Source: an uncultured Ectothiorhodospiraceae bacterium
Lineage (GTDB): Bacteria; Pseudomonadota; Gammaproteobacteria; JAABTG01
Assembly (NCBI GenBank): GCA_937867305.1
Contig: CALMKJ010000131.1
Location: 42,072 to 106,071, forward strand
DNA: 64,000 nt
Reading direction: 5' to 3'
In this document: piece after piece, positions 39,538 through 47,520 of the stretch
How the letters are laid out: each line of letters begins with the position of its first letter
Position numbering within the stretch: position 1 is the first letter of the stretch
Made by a program: the position numbers and the translations under genes
The notes under the pieces: generated by a model
What the model was told of the DNA's origin: nothing
Database searches by the model: none
The model's input: only the letters and a program-made list of their open reading frames with translations

Positions 39538-39828
39538 TTACGACACCCAGATGGTGAGTACGACGACCGCGGCGGCCAACGCGACCAGGTACGGGCCGAG
39601 CTGGTCGGCGGAGGGAACGAGAGCGGGTCGGGTCAACGGGATGTTGCGGTGGACCGGCCTGGTGGACACCTCAGCCGACGACCATCCGCCGCGGTCGCAG
39701 TCACAGTCGCCCGCCGTGTCGTGTTCCCGGTGTGCGGCCCGGATGTCGCGTTCGTCGAGGTAGTACCCGAACGCGATGACGCATGCGGCGATGCCGACGA
39801 CGAGGAACACTGCGAACCCGGTGTTCAT
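39538..39828 (-). CDS. Small two-helix membrane protein
   Basis: A 96-residue protein with terminal hydrophobic helices (FAVFLVVGIAACVIAFGYYL and YLVALAAAVVVLTIWVS) around a short charged loop containing CDCD. ATG 39828 overlaps the helicase stop (ATGA). Confidence 0.65.
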   Translation of the reverse strand: MNTGFAVFLVVGIAACVIAFGYYLDERDIRAAHREHDTAGDCDCDRGGWSSAEVSTRPVHRNIPLTRPALVPSADQLGPYLVALAAAVVVLTIWVS

Positions 39829-42800
39829 GGCTTCCCTCTCCGGGTGCGGTGCTCGTTCAACCAGGCACGGGCTGCGGCCGGGTCGGCGATCTTCTCCTCG
39901 AACCGGCGCAGCGTCTCCAGGTAGGACCGGCGGGTCGGTTCGGGGTAGGGGAACGGGCTCGACTTCAACAGCCGGGGGTCGAGGACAGCGACCATGCCGG
40001 CGTCGTCGACGGACCTGATGAGCCTGCCGGCGGCCTGCTCGAGGAGGAGCCCCGCATCGGCAACGTAGGTGAGACGGTCCGCAGCCCACTTGTCCATGGA
40101 CGCGTTCGCCACGAGCATCTCGACCCGTGCGTCGTCGACCGGGTTGGACGCTGCCCGCGGCGGCCGGTCCACGATGACGAGCGTGCAGGTGTCCCCGGAC
40201 GCGTCGACACCGGTCATCAGCGACCGGGTTCCGACCAGGACCGCGGAACGGTTGTCCTTCCACGCTGCGACTTGCCGGCGCAACGCCGCCCCGTCCCATT
40301 GGGACATGACGTCCCAGCGGCCAGCGGCCTGGCTGCGGAGCGCGTCGGCGTACTCCCGGCCTGCGGTCGCGGTTGCGGACAGCACGAGCGCGGACCCGCC
40401 GTTGGCTTCGACGAGGTCCAGGATGTGACGCAGTGCCCACTCCTTGTGCTTCTTCGTGTCGAACTTGGCCTTCCCCCACTGGTCGGAGGTGAGGGCAGCC
40501 ACCTCGGTCGGGGCGACCCGCGGCACGAACAGCACCGAGTTCCCGTACGCGGTGTCGAACGGTGACGGGTAGAACACGGGCTGGGCACGCACCCCGATCT
40601 GCCGGGAGAACCCGGTCGGGATGGTCGCCGACAACGCGACGACGCTGAGCGGTTTGCGTGGCGGCGGCCCGTCGGGGGCGGTGCTCTCCGGCAGGAACCC
40701 GCCGGCGTTGATGATGCGCAGCTCGGCCGGGGTCGGCCCGGCGCCGTACCCGGACTCGTCGAGCTCGTCGTCGGTCATCTCACGGGTGTAGACAGAACGG
40801 CGCAGCATCGGGGCCACGTCGACCGGGGTGTACCGGGCCACCGGGTACGGGGTCTGGTCGGCGGCGCGGCTGTGCGGGGTGACCGTCTCGACCCACCTGG
40901 CAGACCCGGGTTCGTGGACGGTCACCAGGTTGACGGCGTCCGCCAGCGCGCTGACTCGTCCTTTCGCGCGGCGCAACGCGATCTCGGCTGCGTGCGACCC
41001 GGTCAGCTTGGCGGCTTTCGTGAGCATCTTCCCGGCCGCTTCCAGCCATCGGGCGAGCAGCGGTGCCGCGTTCTCCAACGGGTCGTCGCCGTCCCCGAGC
41101 CGGACCACCCCGGTTCGACCGCCTTTGGATGCGACCGCGTGCAGGTCGTTCTCCACGTAGTCGGCCAACGCGGTCGCCGTCTTCAACAGCGTCTCCACGG
41201 TCGGGTCGTGGTCGTCGAGGGTGCGTTCGAGGGTGCGTGCCACTGACCGGACGGCCCGGGCGGACACTTCGACGGACCCTTGGCCGCGGACCGTCTGCGG
41301 CAACCCGTGGGCTTCGTCGATGAACAGGTGGTCGAACCGGCCCAGTGTCTTCGACCCGACGACGACGGGGATGTCGTTGGCTGCCTGCACACCCAGGAGC
41401 GTGTGGTTGGTGACGACGATGTCCGCTTCGGCGGCTTTCTCGCGGGCCGCCCTGGGCAGGCACACGTCGGAGAACGGGCACCGGTCGGCGCCCAGGCAGT
41501 CACCGGAGGCGACGGAGACCGACTCCCACGTCAACGAGTCGGACAAGTTCCCCGGGTACGAGTTCTTGTCGCCGGTGACCCCGGGCCCCCCGATCCGGTT
41601 CACCTGGGTGAGCGCCCACACGGTCAGGTCGGCCTTCTCCTTCTCGACCGGGTCGGCAGCGAGACGCGCCTGGACCTTCTTCGAGTTGGTTGCTTTCGTG
41701 AGCTTGGCGGCCAACGCACGCGGGTCCTGCCCGGCACCGACCCTCCCCCACCGGTCCAGGAGGGTGTTGCCGGTGTCGACGGCCGAAGCGGCGCACGCGA
41801 AGTTCCCCCAACCTTTCAGGACGGCGACCTTCGGTTTGATCCCGGTGACCTTGTCGCATGCTGCGACGACGACAGGTGCGTCCTTGTCGGTGAGCTGGGC
41901 TTGCAGGGCCAACGACTCGGTCGACACGACGGACCGGTTCCCGGTGGTGGCGAACGACGCGGCGGCGGCGGTCAGGTACACGAGGCTGTTGTGTGTCGGG
42001 GTCATCCGGTCGCCGGCCAGGAACAGGTGGTTGGGCGAGTCGACGGTGATGCACCGCACCGGACGCGAGTCGACGGCGGTGACCCGGGTGATGCGGCGCT
42101 GGTGGTGCGGGCTGACGGTGACCCGCCACACGGGGCCGGACGTGAGTGTGGGTGTCATCCCGATGCTGCACATGAGCTCGACGACCTGGCGGGCCAGCAG
42201 CTCGTTCGTCGTGGTGAAGTCCCGGTTGGACCGGGTGGTGAACCAGATGCCTTGCAGCACCGCGGTGCGCTGCCGCACCGACCCGCGAAGGTACGCGGCC
42301 GGGATGTGGACGTCGCCGGGGTTCCTGGCCGCGATCCCGATCCACGCGCCCGTCAGGTACGGGTCTCGCGGCAGGACGACATCCGGCAGCCGGAGCGGTG
42401 CCGGTGTCGGGACGTCGAACGAGACGTTGCCGTTGTCGTTCGCGGCGGCAGCCATCTGGCCGGTGTTCATCACCCGGTAGCCGATGCGGGTGTCGTCGAG
42501 GGTGGCCCACAGGTGTTCGACGTCGGCGACGATGGTCGACCCGTCGGCGAACTCGACCTGGTAGCAGTCGCGGTCGAGGCGAACCGGGTGTACGTGGGTG
42601 ACACGGCACGGCTGCCCGTTCTCGTCGAACACGACGGCACCGACGTACAGGTCGCCCATGCGGGTCCACCCGGCAGGGGTCGGGATGGGGGTGTCGACGT
42701 CGAGTGCTTTGCCGATGCCGGTGGGCCCTTCGGCGAGCGCCTGCCCGTCGCCGTCGGGTTGCGACAACGCGTTGACGATGTCGGCCATCATGGTGACCTG

Positions 42801-42995
42801 CCCGTCACGGGGCTTCGCGGTCGGCGACCCGGTGGCCAGGTGGACCGACGTGGACAGGATCGCGGTGGCGGCCTCAGCCAACGACAGGTCCGCCCACCCG
42901 TGGGTGCGGGTGTCCGGGTCGCCGGCGTGGACGACGTCCAACGCTTGTTCGCCTGTCGGGTCGTGCACGGGGCTGTGGGTCGGTGCGGTGGTCAC
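39825..42995 (-). CDS. DinG/XPD-like helicase interrupted by an intein
   Basis: A 1056-residue precursor, about 816 after splicing. Walker A GPTGIGK is split from its following Ser by the intein. After it come a four-cysteine region typical of the Fe-S cluster of this helicase class (NFACAASA, DCLGADRCPFSDVC), IVVTNHTLLG, the DEAH box LFIDEAHGLPQ, VALSATIP, and C-terminal motifs (LVGTRSLMTGVD, EQAAGRLIRS). GTG 42995 follows a class II motif by 8 nt. Likely roles are unwinding during transfer, replication or repair; splicing is required for activity. Confidence 0.9.
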   Translation of the reverse strand: MTTAPTHSPVHDPTGEQALDVVHAGDPDTRTHGWADLSLAEAATAILSTSVHLATGSPTAKPRDGQVTMMADIVNALSQPDGDGQALAEGPTGIGKALDVDTPIPTPAGWTRMGDLYVGAVVFDENGQPCRVTHVHPVRLDRDCYQVEFADGSTIVADVEHLWATLDDTRIGYRVMNTGQMAAAANDNGNVSFDVPTPAPLRLPDVVLPRDPYLTGAWIGIAARNPGDVHIPAAYLRGSVRQRTAVLQGIWFTTRSNRDFTTTNELLARQVVELMCSIGMTPTLTSGPVWRVTVSPHHQRRITRVTAVDSRPVRCITVDSPNHLFLAGDRMTPTHNSLVYLTAAAASFATTGNRSVVSTESLALQAQLTDKDAPVVVAACDKVTGIKPKVAVLKGWGNFACAASAVDTGNTLLDRWGRVGAGQDPRALAAKLTKATNSKKVQARLAADPVEKEKADLTVWALTQVNRIGGPGVTGDKNSYPGNLSDSLTWESVSVASGDCLGADRCPFSDVCLPRAAREKAAEADIVVTNHTLLGVQAANDIPVVVGSKTLGRFDHLFIDEAHGLPQTVRGQGSVEVSARAVRSVARTLERTLDDHDPTVETLLKTATALADYVENDLHAVASKGGRTGVVRLGDGDDPLENAAPLLARWLEAAGKMLTKAAKLTGSHAAEIALRRAKGRVSALADAVNLVTVHEPGSARWVETVTPHSRAADQTPYPVARYTPVDVAPMLRRSVYTREMTDDELDESGYGAGPTPAELRIINAGGFLPESTAPDGPPPRKPLSVVALSATIPTGFSRQIGVRAQPVFYPSPFDTAYGNSVLFVPRVAPTEVAALTSDQWGKAKFDTKKHKEWALRHILDLVEANGGSALVLSATATAGREYADALRSQAAGRWDVMSQWDGAALRRQVAAWKDNRSAVLVGTRSLMTGVDASGDTCTLVIVDRPPRAASNPVDDARVEMLVANASMDKWAADRLTYVADAGLLLEQAAGRLIRSVDDAGMVAVLDPRLLKSSPFPYPEPTRRSYLETLRRFEEKIADPAAARAWLNEHRTRRGKP
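41988..42707 (-). other. Class 3 intein inserted in the Walker A motif of the helicase
   Basis: 240 residues (97-336 of the precursor), between GPTGIGK and Ser337. The first residue is Ala (ALDVDTPIPTPAGWTRMGDL), so the usual N-terminal Cys/Ser nucleophile is absent. It has the Trp-Cys-Thr signature of class 3 inteins: Trp after His in EHLWAT, Cys in VRCITVDSPNHLFL, and Thr before the terminal His-Asn (PTHN), followed by Ser. The middle (YLTGAWIGIAARN; YLRGSVRQRTAVLQGIWF) looks like a LAGLIDADG endonuclease whose acidic catalytic residues are lost. Confidence 0.88.
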
Positions 42996-43000
42996 GGCTT

Positions 43001-43013
43001 TCCCTGTGCCACC
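43001..43013 (-). promoter_or_regulatory. Start-associated motif, class II
   Basis: GGTGGCACAGGGA; GTG 42995 of the helicase follows GGCACAG by 8 nt. Confidence 0.6.
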
Positions 43014-43041
43014 GGCCGGCGTCCGGCCGCCGGGGTGTGGT

Positions 43042-43923
43042 TCACGCGAACAGGGCGGACCCGTACTTGGTGACGACCGCCAACGCGACGAGCAGCAGCC
43101 AGATGATCACGAGCATCAGGTCGACGTTGTTGCGGACAGCAGCTTGGGCGACGCCTCGCAGTTTGCGCGGCAACGGCAGGTTCCCGTCACGGATGTTGAC
43201 GTGCGTCATCTCGAAGAACACCAGGGTGGTGGCCACGGTGACGAGCAGGCACCACGGGCACAGTGCGCCGATCTCGAACATGGCTTGGTGGAACAGCCAG
43301 TACGCGAACAGCAGACCGATCGTGTACACGGCCTGCGCAGCGATCATGAACCAGCGCGGGAACCGGACCCCGCCGAGGCTGGCGACCGCGATCGTGATGA
43401 CGACTGCTTCGGCGACGAGGCCGAGAAACGCGTTCGGGAACCCGAGCAGCGACGACTGCCACGACCCGCCGACGGTGCCGCAACTGATGACGGCGTTGAT
43501 GTTGCAGCCCAGGTCGGCGTGCGGGTCCGCGGCGAGCCGGACCGCGTCGATCGACAAGACGAACGAGGCGTACAGGCTCACCAGGGACGCGATGAGCATG
43601 GTGACCCAGATGGCGGTGTTGCTGTGCCTCAGCCGGTGCAAACGTCCACCGACCCCGACGGTGTCGTGGGCGGGGTCGGGTGCAGGTTCGGCGAGGTGGC
43701 GTGGCCGGTCACGGTCGGCGACCAGGTGCCGCAACGTCTGCTGGTCAGGGCGGTCCGCGGTGTCCCGGACGAGGAACTGGCCTGGTGAGACCCGTCCGTC
43801 GTCGAGGGGGCCCGGTTGGACCGGTTCGGCACCGGCCGGCACCAGCTCGGAGTCGGCAAGCGTGTCCCACCATTCCAAGGCGGACTCGGGGGTGGGGAAC
43901 TCGACGATGACGGTGGTCTTCAC
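43042..43923 (-). CDS. VKOR-family membrane disulfide oxidoreductase
   Basis: A 293-residue protein. After a soluble N-terminal region (about 130 residues) come four to five transmembrane helices with VKOR signatures: CNINAVISCG (paired Cys), the conserved Ser and GFPN in SWQSSLLGFPNAFLG, and the active-site pair ALCPWCLLV. VKOR enzymes re-oxidise disulfide-forming partners at the membrane with quinone. In this element it may support folding of the secreted Cys-containing proteins. GTG 43923 follows a class II motif. Confidence 0.88.
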   Translation of the reverse strand: MKTTVIVEFPTPESALEWWDTLADSELVPAGAEPVQPGPLDDGRVSPGQFLVRDTADRPDQQTLRHLVADRDRPRHLAEPAPDPAHDTVGVGGRLHRLRHSNTAIWVTMLIASLVSLYASFVLSIDAVRLAADPHADLGCNINAVISCGTVGGSWQSSLLGFPNAFLGLVAEAVVITIAVASLGGVRFPRWFMIAAQAVYTIGLLFAYWLFHQAMFEIGALCPWCLLVTVATTLVFFEMTHVNIRDGNLPLPRKLRGVAQAAVRNNVDLMLVIIWLLLVALAVVTKYGSALFA

Positions 43924-43927
43924 GTTC

Positions 43928-43940
43928 GCCCTGTGCCTGC
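43928..43940 (-). promoter_or_regulatory. Start-associated motif, class II
   Basis: GCAGGCACAGGGC; GTG 43923 follows GGCACAG by 7 nt. Confidence 0.55.
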
Positions 43941-43994
43941 ACCCGGTGGTCGCGGGGCCGGGCGTGTCACGGGTGTGCCGGCGACAGGTGGTTC

Positions 43995-44006
43995 GTGGCA
44001 CAGGGA
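43995..44006 (+). promoter_or_regulatory. Start-associated motif, class II, with altered start
   Basis: GTGGCACAGGGA. The codon 7 nt after GGCACAG is GTC (44011), in frame with the ATG at 44047, so an original GTG start appears to have mutated. Confidence 0.5.
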
Positions 44007-44046
44007 AGGCGTCGACACCCCACCACACCACCCGTTGGAGCACCCG

Positions 44047-44700
44047 ATGTCACCGAAGCCCTTGATCCCCACCGACGCCGAGATCGCTGTCGTCGACCGT
44101 GTCTGGTCCGGCCTGTCCGGTCTCGACGAGGCCATCACCGATTCGGTGCCGGCGAAGGTGCGCGACTCGTTGACGTACCTGTCCGGTGTCGGGGCGGTGC
44201 TGGACGCGATCCGTACCGACCAGCCGCACCGGTTGGAGCCGTACGCCGAGTCGCTGGTGCAGGTGCTGCGCGGTGCCGGCCTGGACGAAGGGGCGGCGTA
44301 CGACGCGCTCAGCGCCGTGTTCTCGTCGGTGCCGTTGGCGCGTCTGCTCGCCGACGTGGCTGCGGGGAACGTGGAACCGGTCGCGGCGGTCCGCAAGTCG
44401 AAGCCGGCGCCTGTGGTCCGCAAGAAGGCCGAGAAGGTGGTCGAGGTGGCGGTAGAGGAGGCGGTCCTGCCTGCCGTGGTGCCCGAGCCTGACGTCGACG
44501 AGGTCATCGAACCGGTCGACGACGAGCCGGACGTGGTGGAGCAGATCGTCCCCGACGACTTCGACCTGCCGGTCGCGGACCCGGCGCCTTCCCCGGAACC
44601 CGTCGCGGTGAAGACGCCCCGGAAGCGTGCCGCGAAGCGTCCCGCGGTGGTGCCGGACGTACCCGAGACCGCTGAGGCCGCGGAAGTTGTCGACTTCTGA
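44047..44700 (+). CDS. Hypothetical protein with low-complexity acidic tail
   Basis: A 217-residue protein. The N-terminal half is helical (VWSGLSGLDEAITDSVPAKV); the C-terminal half is rich in Val, Pro, Asp and Glu and ends EAAEVVDF, an acidic tip like that of SSB. ATG 44047 has TGGAG upstream; the in-frame GTC at 44011 may be the ancestral start. First gene of the HerA operon. Confidence 0.65.
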   Translation: MSPKPLIPTDAEIAVVDRVWSGLSGLDEAITDSVPAKVRDSLTYLSGVGAVLDAIRTDQPHRLEPYAESLVQVLRGAGLDEGAAYDALSAVFSSVPLARLLADVAAGNVEPVAAVRKSKPAPVVRKKAEKVVEVAVEEAVLPAVVPEPDVDEVIEPVDDEPDVVEQIVPDDFDLPVADPAPSPEPVAVKTPRKRAAKRPAVVPDVPETAEAAEVVDF

Positions 44701-44710
44701 TGGAGGCGGC

Positions 44711-45361
44711 GTGACTACGGAGGCTCGACACCTGTTCAGGCTGTTCTGGCCGGACTCGGACATGCTCGCTTGGCGTACAGGCGACGACGGGGTGTTCTTC
44801 ACGGCGGTGTACACCGACGATGACGAGTCGACACGCCGTGCCGGCATCAACCCGGACCACCTGCCTGTCCTCGAGGAGCTGGTCGAGGCGGACGAGGACG
44901 GGTTCGTGGAAGCGTTCGTCGACGGGCACGCCGGGGACCAGGACCCTGTTCCGTTCCGGGTCGACGGGTTCCTGAACGAGGCGCTCGCTGCGACACAAGG
45001 GCTGCGAGGTGTCGGCTGGTACAGCAACACCGAACCGGACGTCCAGCTCTGCGGCGACTGCTCCGACCTGTTCTTCTGGGGTTGCTCCGACGCCGAAGAG
45101 ATCACGCCAGACAACATCGAGCTCCTGAACACGTCCAGGGTCGACTGCGCCAGCCGCGGACACGAGTCGTGGACCCTCGGGCTGTTCGCGGCCAGGGTCC
45201 GTCGGATGCGTCCGCAAGGTGCGTTCTACGAGGCCATCCCGGAGGCGTTGGTTACGTTGTTCGACGAGTGCGGACCGCCGCGGGAAGCCAAGTTCGGCAA
45301 CCCCCGGACCCGTGAAGAAGGCATCGCACGCCGGTCTGCTGCTCACGGGAAGGAAGACTGA
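44711..45361 (+). CDS. Hypothetical protein
   Basis: A 216-residue soluble acidic protein starting at GTG 44711 (GGAGG upstream). LCGDCSDLFFWGCSDAEEIT contains paired cysteines. The stop overlaps the HerA-like start (TGATG), suggesting they work together. No family recognised. Confidence 0.6.
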   Translation: MTTEARHLFRLFWPDSDMLAWRTGDDGVFFTAVYTDDDESTRRAGINPDHLPVLEELVEADEDGFVEAFVDGHAGDQDPVPFRVDGFLNEALAATQGLRGVGWYSNTEPDVQLCGDCSDLFFWGCSDAEEITPDNIELLNTSRVDCASRGHESWTLGLFAARVRRMRPQGAFYEAIPEALVTLFDECGPPREAKFGNPRTREEGIARRSAAHGKED

Positions 45362-47121
45362 TGACGTTGCGGATGTCGGCGGGCCTGTCGTTGCCGATCG
45401 AGTCGATCGTCGAGACGTTCGCGATCCTCGGAAAAAGGGGGTCGGGCAAGACCTCCGCGGCTGTCGTGATGGCCGAGGAGATGATCGGTGCCGGGCACCC
45501 GGTCGTCATCGTCGACCCGGTCGGTGTCTGGTGGGGGCTGCGGTCCTCGAAGACCGGCAAAGGTGACGGGTTGCCTGTCGTCATCTTCGGCGGCGACCAC
45601 GCGGACGTGCCGATGGAGGAGAAGGCCGGCCAGATCATCGCCGACGCCGTCATCACCGGCCGGTTCCCTGCGATCCTCGACCTGTCGCACCTGTCCAAGT
45701 CGGCGATGCGCCGCTTCATGACCGACTTCCTGGAACGGATGTACCACCGCAACCGTGACCCGTTGCATCTCATCGTCGACGAAGCGGACCTGTTGGCGCC
45801 GCAACGCCTGCCCGCCGAAGGGTTGCGGCTGTTCGGTGCGATGGACGACATTCAGCGCCGCGGCCGGGCCCGCGGCATCGGTACGACACTCATCACGCAA
45901 CGCCCCGCGGTGCTCAACAAGGACCTGCTGTCGCAGGCCGAGGTGTTGGTCGCGTTGCGGCTCACCGGTGCCCGTGACGTTGCCGCGATCGACGAGTGGG
46001 TTCGGCTCAACGCCGACGAGGACGAAGCGAAAGCCGTGAAGGCGTCGTTGGCGTCGTTGGCGGTCGGGACCGCCTGGTTCTGGTCGCCGTCGCTGCTCGG
46101 GGTGTTGCAGAAGGTCCCGATCCGCCGGCGTACGACGTTCGACTCGTCCGCGACCCCGAAACCGGGTGCCCCTCGCCCGGTCGCGTCCGCGTTCGCAGCC
46201 GTCGACACCGCGGCGTTGGGGTCCCAGATCAGCGCGTTGACGGCAGAGGCCGCCGCGAACGACCCGGCGGCGCTGCGAACCGAGGTGGCGAAGCTGCGGC
46301 GTGAGCTGGCCACGGAACGAGCCCGCACCCCCGCACCGAACCCTGCCCCGGAGACCCGGGTCGAGACGGTCACCGTCGAAGTGCCGGTCCTGACCCCGGA
46401 GCACCTGGAGTTGCTCGACCAGGTCACCGACCAGGTTCGGGTGCACACGGCCGGGGCGGCTGACGCCGTCGACGCCGCCGTGGAGCGGATGAGGGACGAG
46501 GTGGGCAACCTGGCCCGGGTCCTCGACGGGATCCGTGACGCCACGCGCACGACCCCGGCGGCCCCGACCCGTCGCGTCCAGGACAAGGTGACGCCGGTGC
46601 CGGTAACCCCGACCGTCGTCCCGACCCGGGTCTCCCCCGGCGCGGGTGATGTGAAGCTGTCGAAAGCGCAACGGCTCATCCTGACGGCGTTGGCCCAGCA
46701 GGGTGTCCGGACGGCGAAGCAGGTGGCGTTGCTGACCGCGTACAGCCACAAGTCGGGCGGGTACCGGAACGCGTTGTCAGGGTTGCGGACCGCCGGGTAC
46801 ATCGACGGGTCCGGGACGACCGGCATGACCATCACCGACGACGGGTTGGACGCGTTGGGCGACTACACCCCGTTGCCGACCGGGCAGGCGTTGCTCGACT
46901 GGTGGAAGGACAACCATCTCGGCAAAGCGGAACGTGCCATCGTCGACGTGCTCGTTGAGCACCACCCGAGGCCGGTGCCGGTCACCGAGATCGCTGAACG
47001 CACCGACTACTCGGCGGCGTCCGGCGGGTACCGGAACGCGTTGTCCCGGCTGCGGTCCTTGGAGGTCGCCTACAACGCGAACCCGGGCGTGCTCGCTCTG
47101 TCCGACCAGTTCTTCGGGTAA
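45361..47121 (+). CDS. HerA/FtsK-like ATPase with C-terminal winged helices
   Basis: A 586-residue protein. Walker A AILGKRGSGKTSAAVV near residue 22, Walker B LHLIVDEADLLAPQ, and a GRARGIGTTLITQRPAVLNK segment typical of HerA and VirB4/TraG-type pumps. A coiled linker follows, then two winged-helix repeats sharing SGGYRNALS.LR (about residues 455-490 and 540-575). HerA ATPases translocate DNA, often with a nuclease partner (NurA, or DUF4297 in defence systems). None is adjacent here, so DNA pumping in transfer or partition is equally possible. Confidence 0.85.
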   Translation: MTLRMSAGLSLPIESIVETFAILGKRGSGKTSAAVVMAEEMIGAGHPVVIVDPVGVWWGLRSSKTGKGDGLPVVIFGGDHADVPMEEKAGQIIADAVITGRFPAILDLSHLSKSAMRRFMTDFLERMYHRNRDPLHLIVDEADLLAPQRLPAEGLRLFGAMDDIQRRGRARGIGTTLITQRPAVLNKDLLSQAEVLVALRLTGARDVAAIDEWVRLNADEDEAKAVKASLASLAVGTAWFWSPSLLGVLQKVPIRRRTTFDSSATPKPGAPRPVASAFAAVDTAALGSQISALTAEAAANDPAALRTEVAKLRRELATERARTPAPNPAPETRVETVTVEVPVLTPEHLELLDQVTDQVRVHTAGAADAVDAAVERMRDEVGNLARVLDGIRDATRTTPAAPTRRVQDKVTPVPVTPTVVPTRVSPGAGDVKLSKAQRLILTALAQQGVRTAKQVALLTAYSHKSGGYRNALSGLRTAGYIDGSGTTGMTITDDGLDALGDYTPLPTGQALLDWWKDNHLGKAERAIVDVLVEHHPRPVPVTEIAERTDYSAASGGYRNALSRLRSLEVAYNANPGVLALSDQFFG

Positions 47122-47128
47122 GGCCGCC

Positions 47129-47157
47129 GGGTGTGTGGGCTTCCACTTCCCGCACAC
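47129..47157 (+). promoter_or_regulatory. Start-associated motif, class I, distant from start
   Basis: TGTGTG, 13 bp, CGCACAC; no start codon follows at 9 bp. The hipB start is 63 bp downstream. Confidence 0.5.
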
Positions 47158-47159
47158 AA

Positions 47160-47206
47160 GGAAACCAGAGATTCCGTTATCGAGTATGATGGAACAGATA
47201 GTTTCC
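47160..47206 (+). promoter_or_regulatory. Promoter/operator of the second hipBA
   Basis: Inverted ends GGAAAC (47160-47165) and GTTTCC (47201-47206) bracket a -10-like TATGAT (47185-47190). It is AT-rich relative to its surroundings and lies 14 bp before the hipB start; probable HipB binding site. Confidence 0.55.
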
Positions 47207-47220
47207 GTAAGGAGGACAGG

Positions 47221-47520
47221 ATGAGGCGCCCAAGCCCAGCGAGGACACGGCGTGCCGCCGATCAGATCGGCCAGCACGTTCTCGTGTGGCGCAAGCTGCA
47301 AGGGCTCACCGCAGAACAGGTGTGCCAGCGCGCCGCGATCTCCCGGCCCACCTTGCGGAAGATCGAGAAGGGCGACCCGACCGTGACCCTGGAGACCTTC
47401 CTCAACGTCCTACGCGCCCTCGGACGTCTCGAGACGGTCGTCGACGTGTTGGATCCGTACGAGAGCGAGCTGGGCCGCGCGCGCGCCGACATGCTGCTGC
47501 CTGAACGGGTCCGGCGATGA
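47221..47520 (+). CDS. hipB: HipB-like antitoxin, helix-turn-helix
   Basis: A 99-residue Xre-type regulator (GLTAEQVCQRAAISRPTLRK, then IEKGDPTVTLETFLNVLRAL). AAGGAGG precedes ATG 47221. It overlaps the HipA start by 4 nt. Confidence 0.88.
   Translation: MRRPSPARTRRAADQIGQHVLVWRKLQGLTAEQVCQRAAISRPTLRKIEKGDPTVTLETFLNVLRALGRLETVVDVLDPYESELGRARADMLLPERVRR

Noticed and set aside
41280..43073. A 597-codon plus-strand frame opposite the intein-containing helicase
   Set aside because: Antisense shadow with Gly/Arg/Val bias.
45361..47121. HerA-NurA or HerA-DUF4297 defence pair
   Set aside because: No nuclease gene is adjacent; the two upstream genes have no nuclease motif.
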